Part shown: piece after piece, positions 1-9,535 of the stretch | Position numbering within the stretch: the first letter of the stretch is position 1 | Layout of the letters: each line of letters opens with the position of its first letter | Assembly: GCF_016881065.1 (NCBI RefSeq) | Contig: NZ_WXYN01000029.1 | Coordinates: 1-56,908 of the forward strand | DNA: 56,908 bases | Source: Planococcus soli | Lineage (GTDB): Bacteria > Bacillota > Bacilli > Bacillales_A > Planococcaceae | Direction: 5' to 3' | The notes under the pieces: model-generated | The model's database searches: none | Seen by the model: only the letters and a program-made list of their open reading frames with translations | Told to the model about the DNA's origin: nothing | Made by a program: the position numbers and the translations under genes

Positions 1-190
1 TTAACTGCCATTCACTGCATTTTTTACTTGCCAAAAACAGTATATATACCATTATAATTATTTTTAGTTTATTAAATTAGAAACGTATAATTTTAACTTC
101 TTTTAGTTGTACAACATCAATCTCCTTCTTGTATAAAATATGAATAAAATTTCGAAACTCACTTGATTTATTTAAAAACCACTTATAACT
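1..190. other. AT-rich leader with candidate left end of the Tn7-like element
   Basis: No gene is supported here. TGTACAA occurs at 108-114. At 171-190 a 20-base stretch matches, inverted, 18 of 20 bases at 18,163-18,182, as expected of subterminal transposase sites. The five bases before 108 (TTAGT) do not equal those after the candidate right end (TAAAT), so the exact terminus is unproven and the true left end could lie outside the window. Confidence 0.45.
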
Positions 191-241
191 TAATTAACCC
201 CTATTAAGAATGTCGAAAACATTCTTAATAGGGGTTAATTA
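191..241. terminator. bidirectional hairpin terminator
   Basis: Perfect 22-base arms (191-212 and 220-241) enclose a 7-base loop. It lies directly after the minus-strand gene ending at 248 and would close the kinase-helicase operon. Confidence 0.75.
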
Positions 242-247
242 GTTAAT

Positions 248-1987
248 TTAGTATACAGAAAAACTTCTAATTTCTTCTCCTGTTATTTTGATAGCTTTTA
301 ATAATTCAGTAATTATAATGTATTGTACTACCTTGAACCCTCCTTCAAATAACTCTGGAAATCTGCCATTTGTATCTAGTTTTACGTATTCAAGAAACCT
401 ATTGTGATTAAGATCTGTTAAATCCCTATGCTCATAGTAGTTTCGATAAAGCCTATTTCTATTTATTGCATTATATAGTTCAGGAAAATCTTTTTTAAAC
501 TCTTCATGAAAGTAATTTCGCATGCCATTATTATGACCATGTGATTCTAAACATTCATATATAGCCATATTTAAGTTTTTAGCAAATGTAGCAAATTGAT
601 CTTTAGATGATGTTACCTTGGTGTTTAATATCTCAGATTCGCCATGGATGACTCCCTTAATTAACCAAGGAATTCCTGTATGATCTTCTATCTCACTATC
701 TAACATCTTAATAACTGAGATTAATTCCAGTAAATCTTTTTTTAAAGCATGCTTATCTCGATATTTTAAACCACTATCAACCTCATTAGTTTCATCCTTA
801 TTTTCAATTTCTACTGATGAGAATTTGTAAGTATTGTTATAAGGGCAAACAGTGTTGTGTTTTAAATGTAATTGATAAGGCTCTAATCTATTTTCAAAAC
901 CGTAACTATTATCGAAAATTATTGACGCATGCTCTATATGCAAAGAGTGATTAATGCTAAGATTCGAATTTTTTTTGCTCATATCAACTAAATCTGCTGC
1001 TAAATTTTTAAAATTTTCATTAGGATATTTATCTCCTGTAAATTTGATCTCTACTTTTCCTATATGTGTAATAAAATCATTTAAAGTACTTATCCATTCT
1101 TTATTGATAGAATAAAAATCAAAAAATGGAATACTATAATTCAAAACTTTAACTTCTTTTTTCAAATGATTTAAGTCAAATATATCCTCAATGATATCTG
1201 TTTTTTCATATTTAGCGTTTATTGTGCTTTCGATGATTAGTTTTGAATAGTTTTCGAGTTCCTTTTTATCATAAAAAAGTATTCCACTTTCATCTGCAAT
1301 ATTTAACTTTTCTTCATAGTCTTTTCTTCTATTATTTCGATCATAAATTACTATTTTTTGCTTTCCCTCAATAGATTCAATCACACAAAAATGTACACGC
1401 TTATATTCAGAGGAAGAGTAGTTTTGAATTTTAACAATTTCTACCAACTCTCCTTTTGTATCTGTACCAGACTTCATTTGTGTTTCATCTAATATTTCTT
1501 TTATTTGGCTTGTTTGGATGGTACTAAGATTATTTTTATCTATTAAAGGTTTTAAAGTTTTTAGATTTATTTTTTTAGCGTTTCGGTTAGAAGTAGCAAT
1601 TATTTTTTTTGTAACTTCTCCTGTAAATCCGTCAACTGAAATATTTAACGTATACTTTTCGAGAGCATCATATTTATTTTCATATATATATCTTCTTCCT
1701 TCATCCGTTACTCGCTTTCTTGATATATCATAGAATCCAAAAAAATCAAGATCATAATAAGCTTTCTTTATTAGATTTTCATCAATCGCAAGTAATCTAC
1801 AAATATCTTGTAAGCTAATTTCTTGGTGGAGAAGTTTAAGAGTAAATTCTAGAAGTATAGGAATCCTTTTATTAATAGTTAAAAGACAAATAACTTCTTT
1901 GTGATGAATCGGAATGCCAAATTCTGAAATATTGATAATTTTATAATTAGGATAATCTTTTTTAATACTTTCATTTATAATTTTCAA
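248..1987 (-). CDS. unrecognised protein coupled to the kinase-helicase
   Basis: This 579-residue protein belongs to no family I recognise. Its N-terminal 100 residues look like a winged helix (helices around residues 40-85, then a short wing ending in TDEGRRY), which would suit nucleic-acid binding. The rest is mixed alpha/beta with a charged C-terminal part containing YRNYYEHRD. No membrane segment or obvious nuclease motif is visible. The chosen start is TTG at 1987: a perfect AAAGGAGG lies 6 bases upstream, and the TTG overlaps the upstream stop codon as TTGA, a typical coupling arrangement. A longer frame reaching 2011 has no such site. It is the second gene of the kinase-helicase operon, so it probably works with that protein; any enzymatic role is unknown. 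Confidence 0.8.
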   Translation of the reverse strand: MKIINESIKKDYPNYKIINISEFGIPIHHKEVICLLTINKRIPILLEFTLKLLHQEISLQDICRLLAIDENLIKKAYYDLDFFGFYDISRKRVTDEGRRYIYENKYDALEKYTLNISVDGFTGEVTKKIIATSNRNAKKINLKTLKPLIDKNNLSTIQTSQIKEILDETQMKSGTDTKGELVEIVKIQNYSSSEYKRVHFCVIESIEGKQKIVIYDRNNRRKDYEEKLNIADESGILFYDKKELENYSKLIIESTINAKYEKTDIIEDIFDLNHLKKEVKVLNYSIPFFDFYSINKEWISTLNDFITHIGKVEIKFTGDKYPNENFKNLAADLVDMSKKNSNLSINHSLHIEHASIIFDNSYGFENRLEPYQLHLKHNTVCPYNNTYKFSSVEIENKDETNEVDSGLKYRDKHALKKDLLELISVIKMLDSEIEDHTGIPWLIKGVIHGESEILNTKVTSSKDQFATFAKNLNMAIYECLESHGHNNGMRNYFHEEFKKDFPELYNAINRNRLYRNYYEHRDLTDLNHNRFLEYVKLDTNGRFPELFEGGFKVVQYIIITELLKAIKITGEEIRSFSVY

Positions 1988-4900
1988 AGTGTCGCCTCCT
2001 TTACGATACAATACTCAGGATGAGTATTAATAAAAGCCACTATCTTAGAGAAGTTTGGATCTATTTGGTTCCCCTTGTATATAAATTCTTTGTTACCTAC
2101 GATGTACAACCTGCTTTTACCTCTCGATAAAGCAACATTTATTCTTCTATAATCCCTTAAAAATCCTAAATTTCCTTCGTCATTTGAACGGACCATTGAA
2201 AAGAAAACGATATCGCATTCTGAACCTTGAAACGCATCTATATTATCTATCTTGAGTGTTAAATTAGTCCATTTTTGTATTTCTGGTTCGATATAGTCTA
2301 TTAAAAGCTTCTTTTGAGCATTGTAGCCGGAAATTACAGCTACTTCTTTATAAATATTTTTCTTTTTATAAATTTCATTAAGTAATTCTAATTCTTTTTT
2401 AATCACTTGAACCTCAGATAAATTCCTAAAAGAACCACTTTCACTTACATGTTGTTTGTTATCTTTTAACGTGGAAGTATCTAGCCATAATATATTTAAA
2501 CTATCTTCCAGATTATGGACTCTCTTATTATCAGCTATTTTCGTTGATATGTTATACGTTGGATAAAAACAATGTCTAATCAATTCTGAAATATTTCTGT
2601 GCATTCTAAATTGAGACTGTAGTGTGATTTTAGATTCGTCTGAACTTTTTTCAAATACATCTTCGAATAAACTTTTTTCTAGTGCTTTCATATCTATTTT
2701 TGATTCAAAGGCACTGTCATTGGCTAACGAAATTATGGGTGGCAGCTGTCTATGATCTCCAACTAAAATGATTTTCTTACCGAGTATCATCGGCAGTAAT
2801 AATTCCGGAGCAGTGGCTCGAGCGGCTTCGTCTATAATTACCCAATCGTAAGTCAAATTTCTTAAAGCATGTCTTGTAGAAATCCCTGCACAAGTTGATG
2901 CAACTATCGAAGCTTCTCTAGCAAAAATATCATCAAATTCGGTCAACATAAGTAACCTTTTTTTCCAAGCTTTTATCGTTTCAAGTAGAAGTATGTCTTT
3001 CTCGTTAAAAATATCTGGATCGATATCATCAATCTTAATTTTTTCATTATCATGCAGATAGTGTTTCATATATCGAGTTAATATTTTATCATTATCGGAA
3101 CGTTCTTTAATAAATATTTCGGTATGCTGTAATGAAGATTCCATTATTCCTTTAGCCCAACTTTTTAATTGTTCGTTTGCTAATAGATTAGATGATGCCT
3201 TATCTATTTTCTCACTCGTACCAATTCTAACAACAGTTTTTTCTTCCTGAGAAACCAGTATATTTTTTAATAAATGGTCGACTGCTACATGGGATGGCGA
3301 TGTTATTAACACCTTAGATTCATTGTTTTCAAGAAAAATCTGATTTACTATCTCTGTTATAACTGTCGATTTCCCAGTACCTGGAGGCCCTTGTATCAAA
3401 AATAAATCATTGGTTCTCATAGCTTTAGTAACAGCTATTTTGTTAGCAGCATCTAAATTTTCATTAGCAAAATTTAAGTCAACTACTTGAGAATTCATCG
3501 ATAGAAGTTGAGGATTCACTAAAAAATTCATTAAACTTTTATTTTCTGTTAAATTGTTTCTTAATTTGTTTAAAACATTGTTGTATCTTCTTGTATTATC
3601 TATGCTATCTGAAACATCTAATAATGCTCTTCCTCTACTCGATATCTCGGCTATGTCTACTTCTGAAAAAAGTCCCACTTTAATATATTTGCTGTTTACT
3701 TCTTTAATTTCCCCAACAGTTTCATGTTTTTGAAAATTATTTTCCAGCCTAATTTTATCTCCATATTGAACATTATTAGCATTAAAATTATGGTCAAATG
3801 TTACAGTCAATATATTTGTTTCGTAATCAAAATCAATACTTTCATATACCCCTATGTTGATGCGATTATTATTATACTTTCTTAATTCTTCAATTGTTTT
3901 AGTCCAAGCATCGATTAGTCGATTTTTAGACTCCACTTCCTTTTTTGTTATTGTAAATGCTTCATATTTAGTATTTATATTTTTAATTAAATTACTTAAT
4001 TCTTCCTTGTCTCCATATGCAGTTTTAAAGTTATTTGTTATTGAGAGGTTTAAATTAAACTCAATTCCTTTTGCTTTTTCAAAATCTAATTCGTGGAAAT
4101 GCTTAATGGGGAAAATTTTTAGAAGTTTTAATATTCCCCTTTCTTTGTCTATCGTTATTTGATACTTAATGCCATCTCCAATCAAGTAATAATTTCCTGA
4201 AGTTTTATATATTGTGGCATCATTCAATGAGTGTTCAACATACATCTTAATACTATTGAAGCTAGCGTTTGAGACTTTACCGTATTCTGAAAATGGACGC
4301 ATTTGATTCGGAGGAATAAATAAAACAGCGCTACCAGTACTTCTCGAAAGATCAATTTCTCTATTAATTACTTCTATAATTGAAATTACACTATTGAATC
4401 TATATGAAGGATCTATATTTAAACATTTAAGTAGTACGTTTGTAAGGTTTTCTTCTACGCCTAAGTTATTAATGCTATCGAATAGTTTTCTTCTATCTTC
4501 TGGTGGTTCTTCTTTTGTAAGCATCATGTATAATATAACTCCGAGAGAGTAAATATCACTTTTAACCGTTACTGAAGAACCTCCTGAAATCACTTCTGGA
4601 GCAGAAAATATAGCACTTGAAAATCCTTTTAGAGTCGCTCCTGAATTAGAATAAAAATTCATTATTTTACTAATACCAAAATCAATGATTTTCACCTTTT
4701 GATTGAAATCAATAAGTATATTAGTAGGTTTCAAATCCCGATGAATAATTTGTTTTTCATGTGCTGCCTCAATGCCATGTAAAATTTGCAAGAAAATATT
4801 TAGCATTTCTTCCTTTTTCATTTCGTTCTCTAGGATAAACTTATGTAACGTTACGGAATCAAACATTTCCATAACTATGTAAAGATTAGAATTTTCTTCA

Positions 4901-5142
4901 AAGGATTCGAAATACCTAATGACATTTTCGTGAGAAATCATTGAGAGCGCTTTGGAATCTCGATTAAACACTTCTTTAATTTCTTCCGAAGTTAATTGTT
5001 GTAACCCATTGTTAATATGCTTAATAGCTACTTTGTTTTCTGTACCAATCAGCTCGCCTTGGTATACCTTACTATTTGTCATTTCACTAATAGTACTCAA
5101 TAAACTGTATTTATTTTTTAAAATCGTACTCAAAAATCTCAC
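1984..5142 (-). CDS. protein kinase / SF1 helicase fusion
   Basis: A 1052-residue two-module protein. Residues about 10-270 form a complete Ser/Thr-type kinase: VAIK (K41), HRDLKPTN (134-141), DFG (154-156), APE (181-183). After a linker of about 280 residues comes a UPF1/DNA2-like superfamily 1 helicase: GPPGTGKS (585-592), DEAA (771-774), GDHRQLPP (795-802), QFRMH (844-848), DAFQGSE (969-975) and VALSRGK (1003-1009). Both engines look intact, so it should phosphorylate protein and translocate on nucleic acid. No Vsr or PD-D/E nuclease is visible at the C-terminus. The frame begins at GTG 5142; TTG at 5133, 8 bases after GGAG, is an equally good start. It overlaps the next gene by 4 bases. 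It resembles phage-defence architectures, but I cannot assign a named system. Confidence 0.9.
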   Translation of the reverse strand: MRFLSTILKNKYSLLSTISEMTNSKVYQGELIGTENKVAIKHINNGLQQLTSEEIKEVFNRDSKALSMISHENVIRYFESFEENSNLYIVMEMFDSVTLHKFILENEMKKEEMLNIFLQILHGIEAAHEKQIIHRDLKPTNILIDFNQKVKIIDFGISKIMNFYSNSGATLKGFSSAIFSAPEVISGGSSVTVKSDIYSLGVILYMMLTKEEPPEDRRKLFDSINNLGVEENLTNVLLKCLNIDPSYRFNSVISIIEVINREIDLSRSTGSAVLFIPPNQMRPFSEYGKVSNASFNSIKMYVEHSLNDATIYKTSGNYYLIGDGIKYQITIDKERGILKLLKIFPIKHFHELDFEKAKGIEFNLNLSITNNFKTAYGDKEELSNLIKNINTKYEAFTITKKEVESKNRLIDAWTKTIEELRKYNNNRINIGVYESIDFDYETNILTVTFDHNFNANNVQYGDKIRLENNFQKHETVGEIKEVNSKYIKVGLFSEVDIAEISSRGRALLDVSDSIDNTRRYNNVLNKLRNNLTENKSLMNFLVNPQLLSMNSQVVDLNFANENLDAANKIAVTKAMRTNDLFLIQGPPGTGKSTVITEIVNQIFLENNESKVLITSPSHVAVDHLLKNILVSQEEKTVVRIGTSEKIDKASSNLLANEQLKSWAKGIMESSLQHTEIFIKERSDNDKILTRYMKHYLHDNEKIKIDDIDPDIFNEKDILLLETIKAWKKRLLMLTEFDDIFAREASIVASTCAGISTRHALRNLTYDWVIIDEAARATAPELLLPMILGKKIILVGDHRQLPPIISLANDSAFESKIDMKALEKSLFEDVFEKSSDESKITLQSQFRMHRNISELIRHCFYPTYNISTKIADNKRVHNLEDSLNILWLDTSTLKDNKQHVSESGSFRNLSEVQVIKKELELLNEIYKKKNIYKEVAVISGYNAQKKLLIDYIEPEIQKWTNLTLKIDNIDAFQGSECDIVFFSMVRSNDEGNLGFLRDYRRINVALSRGKSRLYIVGNKEFIYKGNQIDPNFSKIVAFINTHPEYCIVKEATL

Positions 5143-5275
5143 TCCATCCTAGTTAAATTGAATTGCTCTATAATTTACAGGGAATTATTGATATTATTTT
5201 ACCATTATTTTTACAGTATATACTATTTATTATTTCGTTTTTCTTAAATTATTTGCTCCAAAATATATATTATGA

Positions 5276-6427
5276 TTAATAAATTTTAAGTATGATGCTA
5301 CCTTTATTAGTAGTTTCCAAAGTGAAGGTGAGATTAAATACTGTAGGATAGTTTTTTTCCTTACTGAAAACTAACCATTTTTGATATTCGTTAATTAGGC
5401 TATGGTATAACATATAGGATTGGAGATTTAACAAGGCAGTTTGAGATAATGAAATTGGACTAATCCATTCATTAAAACTATTCACAAAATTTGACATCCA
5501 ACAATTAAATCGTTTTAAGCCGGATATCATCGGTGCATAATTAAAGAAGATATCCCATTCATTTGTTATATTTTCATATTGCCTTCTTAATTTTAAGTAA
5601 GAAGTACAATGAAAACATAGTAATGCTCTATCCCCTTTTCTAAAGTATGTTTTATGGCATTTTTTTTTGCATTGTCCTCTAATTTTTCTTAGAAAGCTCT
5701 TGTAAATAGGAGTAAGTAACTCTGAATCTACATGAACCGAGCTTTTTATTGTATTTTTAACAATATATTGGAATCTTAGATTGGTAAGATTTATATTTGA
5801 AAAATATCTATCTGTGTTTTTAACTGGCTTGTCAATTATTATATATTTTCTGGTCGGGAAAAGAATTTCATCATAAGTTGTTTCTACTGATGTGGTGATC
5901 CATGTATTCTTCATTCCTAAAAAACTAAAACGCTCGAAGATAAAATTACATTTACATTGATTTATGTCTGTCTCATATATCTTTGAACTTAAATCCGATT
6001 TTCGATTACATTTTGTACATTTTTCTAATAACTTATTTAAATTATGGAAAGGACAATATTCAAAATAATACAACTGTTGCAAATTACTATGATAGCCATT
6101 TGCTATACAGGTAGTGCAGTATCTAAAATGTTTTGATATTAAGTCGTTTATTATTAAGGGACTGATATTTGAAGTTCTCCATAGAGATAACTGTTTTAAA
6201 AAATATTTATTGAGATCAAAGTTTAGTTGTTCTGACAGTAAAGTAATGTTGAAACTCTGAGGTATAATTAATTGTAACTCATTATTTTCTTTATAATTAA
6301 GATTTGATGGTATATAAAACGTTCGTTTAATGTAGTCAGGTTCGAGGACATTAGCAATTCTATACTTACTTATGATGGAGTAGAGAGATTCATTATTTGA
6401 TATCCATCTATTTGTCCAAGTTACCAT
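5276..6427 (-). CDS. second TniQ/TnsD-like target selector
   Basis: A 383-residue TniQ-family protein. Its N-terminus (WTNRWISNNESLYSII) parallels that of the larger TniQ at 12,952 (WNKKWIQSGESLWGIV). It carries the zinc cluster of the family: CTTC near residue 105, CPFH, CTKC and a CKC group. TniQ proteins pick the insertion site and recruit the TnsC ATPase. GGGGGAGG lies 5 bases before the ATG. It stands alone, about 8 kb from tnsABC and among cargo genes. In Tn7-like elements with two TniQ proteins, one often serves a fixed chromosomal site and the other a mobile or guided target; which does what here is unknown. Confidence 0.85.
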   Translation of the reverse strand: MVTWTNRWISNNESLYSIISKYRIANVLEPDYIKRTFYIPSNLNYKENNELQLIIPQSFNITLLSEQLNFDLNKYFLKQLSLWRTSNISPLIINDLISKHFRYCTTCIANGYHSNLQQLYYFEYCPFHNLNKLLEKCTKCNRKSDLSSKIYETDINQCKCNFIFERFSFLGMKNTWITTSVETTYDEILFPTRKYIIIDKPVKNTDRYFSNINLTNLRFQYIVKNTIKSSVHVDSELLTPIYKSFLRKIRGQCKKKCHKTYFRKGDRALLCFHCTSYLKLRRQYENITNEWDIFFNYAPMISGLKRFNCWMSNFVNSFNEWISPISLSQTALLNLQSYMLYHSLINEYQKWLVFSKEKNYPTVFNLTFTLETTNKGSIILKIY

Positions 6428-6459
6428 CTATTCCTCCCCCACTTCTCAAATATATATAT

Positions 6460-6492
6460 AAAACCGATAGCAATCACTCTGCTATCGGTTTT
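6460..6492. terminator. hairpin terminator
   Basis: Arms of 13 bases (6460-6472 and 6480-6492) enclose a 7-base loop and end in A and T runs. It separates the DGQHR gene from the second tniQ. Confidence 0.7.
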
Positions 6493-6623
6493 ATATTGCT
6501 TCAATAATATGAAGTCTTATAAAGCTGTTTTCAATGAATCTACTCATTAGCCAGCAGATCTGAAACAGGTAAATAGATTTTTTTGAAATATTTTTCCTTT
6601 GAAATGTAATTTTAAAAAACCTA

Positions 6624-7616
6624 CTATTTTATACAATTTAGAATATCAGCAGCAAGTATTTTCGAACCAGAAACTCCCTTTAAATATTTTAAATCTCCTA
6701 TTGAAGTCCAATCGATATTATCAAGGTGCTGCATTAAATTTAGGATTTTTACTGCATCCGGTTGTTGTGATTTTTTTAGAAAGTTATCATTTAAAATGGA
6801 ATTCCCTGCAATAGCAAGGGCATTTAAACAAGTGATATGTGTCATTCGATAAAATTTATTGTCTTCCCATTCATCTGGAAATAATTCTTTAATTATATTG
6901 AAGTAAAATAGAATTACATTTAGTTTTTTTTCTTTAGATAATGAAGCAAGTTCGGATTTTTTAGTAATCAAATGAACTATGTTATACAAATTTTGTAACG
7001 TTATAGTGCGCTCTTTACTTCTTGCACCTGTCAAAGTGCCTTTAGAGAAAAAAGGACTTTCAGGATTTAAAATTAGATTAGTTGCTACCCAACTTAAATC
7101 GTCGTTTTCACGGTTTAAATATCTACTTAGAGACGTGCCTATTCCTTTTGCCTTGGTATTTATTGTATCAAAAAGACGAATTTCTTCATCCTCGTCTAAA
7201 TAATGAAATGCTAGAAAAGGTATATTTAGTGTGGCGCCTGTATCTTTTATATATTCTTTAATACCACCTAGTCTATGTTGACCATCCATTAGAGTAGCTT
7301 TTCGTTTGCAAATAAGACGGCCATATGATGGACGGAAAGAATCATAAGCTTGAAAATCCCAATTTCCACCTGCATTCAATAGAATTGGGGTATATAAAGA
7401 ACCTTCACCTTGAGATAAGTAATTAGCAAAATCATTACATCTTTTTTTACTAATCGGTCTTTGATAACCCCTACCAGAAGGATCATTATATAATTTAGAA
7501 TACGAAAAATTTGTTGCAATATGAGATGAAACTGCACCTTGATAGGCGACCCTCCCTCTCATTTTAGTTTGAATAACATTTTCTATCGCAATATTTGAAC
7601 TTAATGAATTTATCAA
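6624..7616 (-). CDS. DGQHR-domain protein (DndB-like)
   Basis: A 330-residue protein with the diagnostic motif MDGQHRLGG near residue 110, followed by the segment LFDTINTKAKGI that is typical of DGQHR/DndB proteins. DndB is the transcriptional or accessory factor of DNA phosphorothioation systems, but no dndACDE or dptFGH genes are present in the window, so this is a stand-alone member. It is transcribed divergently from an XRE regulator that probably controls it. The function of solitary DGQHR proteins is not known to me; a defence role is inferred from the island setting. TAACT before the start gives no strong ribosome site. Confidence 0.8.
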   Translation of the reverse strand: MINSLSSNIAIENVIQTKMRGRVAYQGAVSSHIATNFSYSKLYNDPSGRGYQRPISKKRCNDFANYLSQGEGSLYTPILLNAGGNWDFQAYDSFRPSYGRLICKRKATLMDGQHRLGGIKEYIKDTGATLNIPFLAFHYLDEDEEIRLFDTINTKAKGIGTSLSRYLNRENDDLSWVATNLILNPESPFFSKGTLTGARSKERTITLQNLYNIVHLITKKSELASLSKEKKLNVILFYFNIIKELFPDEWEDNKFYRMTHITCLNALAIAGNSILNDNFLKKSQQPDAVKILNLMQHLDNIDWTSIGDLKYLKGVSGSKILAADILNCIK

Positions 7617-7651
7617 TTTAACTAACTCCTTTATCTATTATCACTTAAATA

Positions 7652-7693
7652 TTAATACTTATAAGTTCTAAAAGCAAATAATTGATACTTATA
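7652..7693. promoter_or_regulatory. candidate operator pair for the XRE regulator
   Basis: The 12-base element TTRATACTTATA occurs twice in the same direction, at 7652-7663 and 7682-7693, with 30 bases between starts. The first copy extends to a perfect palindrome, ACTTATAAGT (7657-7666). They lie between the divergent DGQHR and XRE genes, where an autoregulated XRE protein would bind. The region is AT-rich, so chance is possible. Confidence 0.4.
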
Positions 7694-7745
7694 TTTATCT
7701 TTAATGTCCTATTACCCTCACCTACTCTTAGAAAGAGGTGAAAAA

Positions 7746-8096
7746 ATGGATGTTTTAGTAAAGTTAGTTGGAGCTAATATAAAAGCTATTAGAATGGAAA
7801 AAGGATGGAGTAGAGAGCAGCTAGCAGAAAGGTGTGGAGTACAAGTTACATATTTAGCAGGAGTGGAAAGAGGAGAACGTAACATTACACTTCAAACACT
7901 TGAAAACTTAGCAGAAGGTCTTGAAGAGCCTCCAGTTGCTATTTTAGAGTTTAAAAATTTAAAAGTTGATAAAGAACACGTGGACCGGAAAGAATTATTG
8001 ACACTGTTAGTTAGCAAGTTAAATAAAAGATCTTTAAAGGAAACTCAACTAGCATACAAAATTTTAGATAATATATTTGATTTTATTGATAAATAA
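7746..8096 (+). CDS. XRE-family transcriptional regulator
   Basis: A 116-residue protein with an N-terminal Cro/C1 helix-turn-helix: IKAIRMEKGWSREQLAER, then VTYLAGVERGERN, matching the style of restriction-modification controller proteins. A helical C-terminal tail follows. The start at 7746 is chosen because GAGGTG lies just upstream; the frame is open from 7704 but without a ribosome site. It is divergent from the DGQHR gene and probably represses both promoters. Confidence 0.85.
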   Translation: MDVLVKLVGANIKAIRMEKGWSREQLAERCGVQVTYLAGVERGERNITLQTLENLAEGLEEPPVAILEFKNLKVDKEHVDRKELLTLLVSKLNKRSLKETQLAYKILDNIFDFIDK

Positions 8097-8199
8097 AATC
8101 AAATATATTGAAGCAACATTACTTTTCATATGTTTATTTATGTATAAAGAACTTTATATAAAAATATAGCTAATTTTAAAAATATCTCAATAAAAAAAG

Positions 8200-8246
8200 C
8201 CACCTCTAGTTTGTCGCTAGTGTTTCATACGACAAACTAGAGGTGG
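8200..8246. terminator. bidirectional hairpin terminator
   Basis: Perfect 17-base arms (8200-8216, 8230-8246) are flanked by an A run at 8192-8198 and a T run at 8247-8252. It sits between convergent genes and would stop transcription from both. Confidence 0.85.
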
Positions 8247-8290
8247 TTTTTTACGAATTGGAATAATATAATTGCTAATTTGAGCTTTGA

Positions 8291-9139
8291 TCAATTTTCT
8301 CCACTAGTTTCTAACTGTTCATGCTCAATGAAAAAATTGACAAAATCTCGACCAAATTTTGATACTTCGAAATTTTCCTTTGACTTTAACTGAGGATCCT
8401 TTAAACGTGGTAAAGAATTAATTTTTTTGCCAGAAGTTAGTTTCTCTATAGAAGTATTTAGGTCTTTTACTGATTTAACAATAGTCTCGAGATCACCTAA
8501 GATGTTTAAATCAAGCTTAGTTGTAAATAGACCTAGTCTAAGTAAATTCCTTCGGACAGCTTCATACTGCTCATAAGTAATGCCATGCCTTTCCATTATG
8601 TCAGTATATGAGTCTCTTGAAGAACGGTCGAAATAATACTTAACATCATACATTAATTTTAACACACCAATATCCACGATTCGCATACTTTTTAACACAT
8701 CATAATATGTCAATATAAAGTCGTCTGATAACTGTTCATGTTCACTAATATGAACTAAACCATTCACCATATATTTAATTTTTTCCTCCTGTTGTTCATC
8801 AGAAGCTGTGTCTAATACAAGTCTGAATTGCTCATCAAAATGACTTTTTTGTTCTTGTGTTTTCAATTCTAAATTCCTTTTTATTTCTTCCATTCTTATA
8901 GACAATTCACTAATAAGTCTATTCATATTTTTTTCGTGCTGTGTACGTTTAAAGCTTTGGTATGCACCTGAGGCGCCTGGTATTAAAGAAGCAGCTGTAT
9001 CTACCATTATATCGCCAACAGCACTTGCTACAGATTGTTTTATTACTTCTGCACCTGCCTCGCTTCCAACATTCAGAAAAGTATCTATTAACATTTCTTG
9101 ACCCGTTTCCTTCATATCTTTTTTTCTGCTTTCGCTCAA
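8291..9139 (-). CDS. unrecognised protein with small-residue hydrophobic N-terminal segment
   Basis: A 282-residue protein I do not recognise. Residues about 25-60 are rich in Gly, Ala, Val and Ser (for example SVASAVGDIMVDTAASLIPG), like a glycine-zipper or membrane-inserting hairpin. Residues about 65-110 are charged and coiled-coil-like; the remainder is helical with a winged-helix-like segment (YEQYEAVRRNLLRLGLF). It stands alone, convergent with the XRE gene. A hydrophobic N-terminus joined to a soluble sensor-like body is common in abortive-infection proteins, but this is analogy only. Confidence 0.6.
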   Translation of the reverse strand: MSESRKKDMKETGQEMLIDTFLNVGSEAGAEVIKQSVASAVGDIMVDTAASLIPGASGAYQSFKRTQHEKNMNRLISELSIRMEEIKRNLELKTQEQKSHFDEQFRLVLDTASDEQQEEKIKYMVNGLVHISEHEQLSDDFILTYYDVLKSMRIVDIGVLKLMYDVKYYFDRSSRDSYTDIMERHGITYEQYEAVRRNLLRLGLFTTKLDLNILGDLETIVKSVKDLNTSIEKLTSGKKINSLPRLKDPQLKSKENFEVSKFGRDFVNFFIEHEQLETSGEN

Positions 9140-9535
9140 ATTTTTCCTCTCCTCATACTCTTATTTTTAGTTTAATAATGTGTTTAATTATACCATTCAC
9201 TAAATTCAACTATACAAAAAAAGATGGGATAAAGTACATCCACAGCATGTCTATGCCTTACAACCTGTGGAGTTTACACCAGTCAAATAACAAAGGAAAT
9301 GGCAGCAAATCAGTAAAACGATTTCTACTCCTCCTGTTTTAAAGCGTACTGCTTGAATCAATATTCTAGAGATTATTGCCGGTATGGAGATACTGGCAGA
9401 TATATTTGATATTCGAATTTTATTTATTTTATCTGGAATTCCAATTGATTTTGTTGTCATCCTTAAGACCTAAACACAAATAAACAATATATGGTAAGAT
9501 TAATCTAATTCTACCTTTTTAAGGAGTGGTACAAC
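9140..9535. other. intergenic region without a supported gene
   Basis: About 395 bases between divergent genes. Frames on both strands are short and lack ribosome sites. A 28-codon frame starting at ATG 9383 (MEILADIFDIRIL...) is hydrophobic and might be a small peptide, but nothing supports expression. The end of this region holds AAGGAGTGG, the ribosome site for the SIR2 gene at 9536. Confidence 0.4.

Noticed and set aside
9251-9460. 69-codon minus-strand frame between the 8291 gene and the SIR2 gene
   Set aside because: No ribosome site and no recognisable content; the overlapping plus strand carries the SIR2 promoter region.
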